A stretch of 64,000 nt of DNA from Vespula vulgaris (taxonomy: Eukaryota; Arthropoda; Insecta; Hymenoptera; Vespidae): NCBI RefSeq assembly GCF_905475345.1, contig NC_066588.1, positions 12,950,473 through 13,014,472 of the forward strand, written 5' to 3'. Below are positions 61,455 through 64,000 of the stretch, one piece after another. A program made the position numbers and the translations under genes. Every line of letters begins with the position of its first letter. The first letter of the stretch is position 1. The notes under the pieces are model-generated. The model was not told where the DNA came from and did no database searches. It was given only the letters and a program-made list of their open reading frames with translations.

Positions 61455-63092
61455 TAATTCTATCTTTTCCAAAATCTCTCTTCTCTCAAATTTCAGTTAA
61501 ACCTTCATTACATTTTACCTTGTTAGTTATATTTTGATGGATAGATAAATTGGATATATCACAATTCTAAATTAATAAAGTTATAAAATTATTACGAAAA
61601 CGCAAAGAAAATTTTTCTTGCACCCTTATGTTCTCTGACATTCCTAGTTATAATTCTTCACTTTTATTACTTACATACTATTATTAATTATATTAATCAT
61701 ATTCTTTCATTAATTATATTAATTATATACATTTATTTATTCTATTAATTACTTTTATTAACTATTATTAATCATTAGTCTCGGGTGGGAACTTTGGTTG
61801 CGTTGCCGTCTCGGTACCTTTTAGTGCTCTTTCTTTCATTTTCTCTTCTTCTCCACTTTTCTCTTTTCCTTTTCTTCTTCTCTTCTTCTTTATCTTCTTT
61901 TTTGTTTCAGGTTATTCGATCAAATTTTCAATCATCGAGGAACTGATCATCGTAATGTTTTTTTATTGGATTACTATACATTTCTATTAATTATATACAC
62001 TTATGTTCACTATAATTTTTATTATTCCTATATATTTCTATTCATTATATAATTCTTTTCTCCTTTTTCTCTACTTCTGTGTCAGACTAGATCATCGAAG
62101 GATCAACTATGCTGAAATTATATTTTTACAGGGAAATTATTCAGTATAAATATTTGCAAAAAATTATGCATGTTATTTTTACATGTTTATCCTTTCTTCT
62201 TTTATTCTTTTTCTGTTTCAAGTTAGGTGATCGGAGCCGGATCATCTTGCTTCCGTACGCGGATGATAGAGAAAACACTGACGCGCGTGACAGCCGGTGC
62301 AACCCAGACGCAACCCAGACGCAACCCAGATGGGACCCTCACGTAACCCAGACACAACCCAGATGCAGCTACCTACATGTGGTGGAACCTGGGCCGGTAG
62401 TACTTGTGATACGTCGAAATCTGTCACAATTATATTTAATGTCTGTAACTAAATTATACATATAATTATAAAACGCAAGTATTACTGGGCGAATATTTCT
62501 ATACTATTACAATATCTCTCGTCTGCCTAAGTTCAATTAAACGTTAAATTGATTACATTATAAATTGTTAGTTATATTTCCAAAAATAAATAAATTTGAA
62601 TATAGCAAAATTTTTAATTAATTTTCTAAGAGAACGAACAGAAAGCTTTTCCGTCACACTAATGTTAGTTGTCATTCGTATTTATCCTTATTTACTTTTA
62701 TTACTTATATAGACTTACTAATTGTATACTCTTGATAATAACATTAATTATATACTTTTATTCACTATATGAATCATTTTTATTAACCTACATTAATAAT
62801 TAATCTTGGATGGAACTTTTGAAAGGGACCTTCCGACGTGGGCTTCTGGGCGGTTTACTATTTCAGTATCTTTGCAATGCTATCTTTCTCTTCTTCTTTC
62901 TTTACCTTTTCTCTTTTTCCTTTTTCTTCTCCTTTACTACTTTAACTGTTGTCAAGGTCTCATATAACACCGGACAAATAGTTGCAAAATTCAATGTTTT
63001 TCCAATAACGAAGAAATATTTTATTTTAAAATTAAATTGTCAAGTGGGGATAATTTTTTTTGTGAGTCGAAAACAAAATCGAACAACATTGA

Positions 63093-64000
63093 CAGTTACT
63101 ATGTTAGTTGAGCTTTGGACTTCGACAAGAAAACTTAGAAATTTTCGGGGATGCCATCCATGCAAGTATTAACGAACAGATAATTCAAATATACAACAGC
63201 TTCTTTGATTTTAGACTTAAATGCAGAGTATGGATACTCGGTTTCGAGAGACCACAACAAAGTGGGGTCATGAAGCGACCTATGCAGTTACTAGTTCAGT
63301 TGAGCATTGGACTTCGACGAGAGAACTTAGAAATGTTCGCGGAAGTCATCCATGCAAGTGATAACGAACAGTTAATTCAAATATACCACAGCTTCTTTGA
63401 TTTTGGACTCAAATACAGAGTAGGGATAGTCGGCTTCGGGAGAGGAAAACAAAGTCGGGTCTCGGACCGACCTTTGCAGTTTCTAGTACAGTTGAGCTGT
63501 GGACTTCGACGAGAGAACTTAGAAATTTTCGCGGATGCCATACATGCAAGTATTAACGAACAGATAATTCAAATATACAACAGCTTCTTTGATTTTAGAC
63601 TTAAATGCAGAGTATGGATACTCGGTTTCGAGAGACCACAACAAAGTGGGGTCATGAAGCGACCTGTGCAGTTACTAGTTCAGTTGAGCATTGGACTTCG
63701 ACGAGAGAACTTAGAAATGTTCGCGGAAGTCATCCATGCAAGTGATAACGAACAGTTAATTCAAAAATACCACAGCTTCTTTGATTTTGGACTCAAATAC
63801 AGAGTAGGGATAGTCGGCTTCGGGAGAGGAAAACAAAGTCGGGTCTCGGACCGACCTTTGCAGTTTCTAGTTCAGTTGAGCTGTGGACTTCGACGAGAGA
63901 ACTTAGAAATTTTCGCGGATGCCATCCATGCAAGTATTAACGAACAGATAATTCAAATATACAACAGCTTCTTTGATTTTAGACTTAAATGCAGAGTATG
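63093..64000 (+). repeat. 191/192-bp satellite array, U4 (start only)
   Basis: Nearly five copies before the window ends. They alternate between an AGTATTAACG...GTATGGATACTC type and an AGTGATAACG...GGGAGAGGAAAAC type, so about 63171-63555 and 63556-63938 are two nearly identical 384-bp dimers. Confidence 0.9.

Larger units (their letters stand above)
60515..63092 (+). repeat. Modules alpha, beta and beta' leader, U4
   Basis: Palindrome at 61111-61128, foldbacks at 61287-61454 and 62364-62494. GGAGAATGAG near 60980 replaces GGAGAGAGAG, and GACCCTCACG near 62335 replaces GACCCACACG. Confidence 0.75.
59099..64000 (+). repeat. Macro-repeat unit U4 (partial)
   Basis: Fourth unit, cut by the window end inside its 191/192-bp array. 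It shares with U2 the substitutions at 61271 and near 61472, and the absence of the first subrepeat seen at 5272-5455 in U1. It shares with U1 a 1-bp deletion near 60465. Confidence 0.95.

Noticed and set aside
1205..64000. Tandem units as a plain assembly duplication
   Set aside because: Units differ in array copy number, a private 1,435-bp duplication, and scattered substitutions, which a copied contig would not show. Mis-joins cannot be fully excluded without reads.

Overview
The window looks like nuclear, non-genic eukaryotic DNA. It is AT-rich with GC-rich islets, every recognisable signal is repetitive, and I find no protein-coding gene, tRNA, rRNA or transposon coding region that I can defend. 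Short candidate GT-AG and GC-AG introns, polypyrimidine-tract/CAG acceptors, an AATAAA signal and (TA)n/(TATG)n microsatellites suggest an arthropod, perhaps an insect. The sequence alone does not name the organism.

Layout. Bases 1-1204 are a left flank not shared with the rest; they contain a degenerate 40-bp satellite that changes orientation near 840. From 1205 to the end the window is a giant head-to-tail tandem array of one composite unit: U1 1205-22295 (21,091 bp), U2 22296-37562 (15,267 bp), U3 37563-59098 (21,536 bp) and U4 59099-64000 (cut by the window end). Units look about 98-99% alike by eye outside their internal arrays. U1/U3 and U2/U4 share diagnostic variants in the first 5 kb, so the true repeat may be a dimer of about 36.4 kb.

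Inside each unit, in order: (1) a degenerate 40-bp satellite; (2) modules alpha and beta plus a beta' leader; (3) an array of 191/192-bp repeats (about 35 copies in U1 and U3, 17 in U2); (4) two short candidate introns and a candidate polyadenylation site; (5) the left arm of an inverted repeat; (6) modules gamma to epsilon (U1 has one extra module, made by a visible unequal crossover); (7) an exon-like segment and a short foldback; (8) an array of 234-bp repeats with 8, 4 and 16 copies in U1, U2 and U3; (9) a last foldback module; (10) the right inverted-repeat arm and AT-rich DNA ending in a TA/TATG microsatellite.

The modules are diverged copies of one roughly 1.4-kb design: a G-rich GGGTGGGACC box, a pyrimidine tract ending in CAG followed by GATCATCGAGG, a CTGCATATAA hairpin, a CG-rich cassette holding an AACACTC/GAGTGTT-type hairpin and the palindrome GACACGACCGGTCGTGTC, then a TGCAGC...GCTGCA foldback. 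The 234-bp array is an amplified, shortened form of the CG-rich cassette. Palindromes and stems are often kept where the bases change. My best inference is a macrosatellite that carries, or descends from, a plus-strand structured and possibly spliced non-coding RNA locus. No function is demonstrated.
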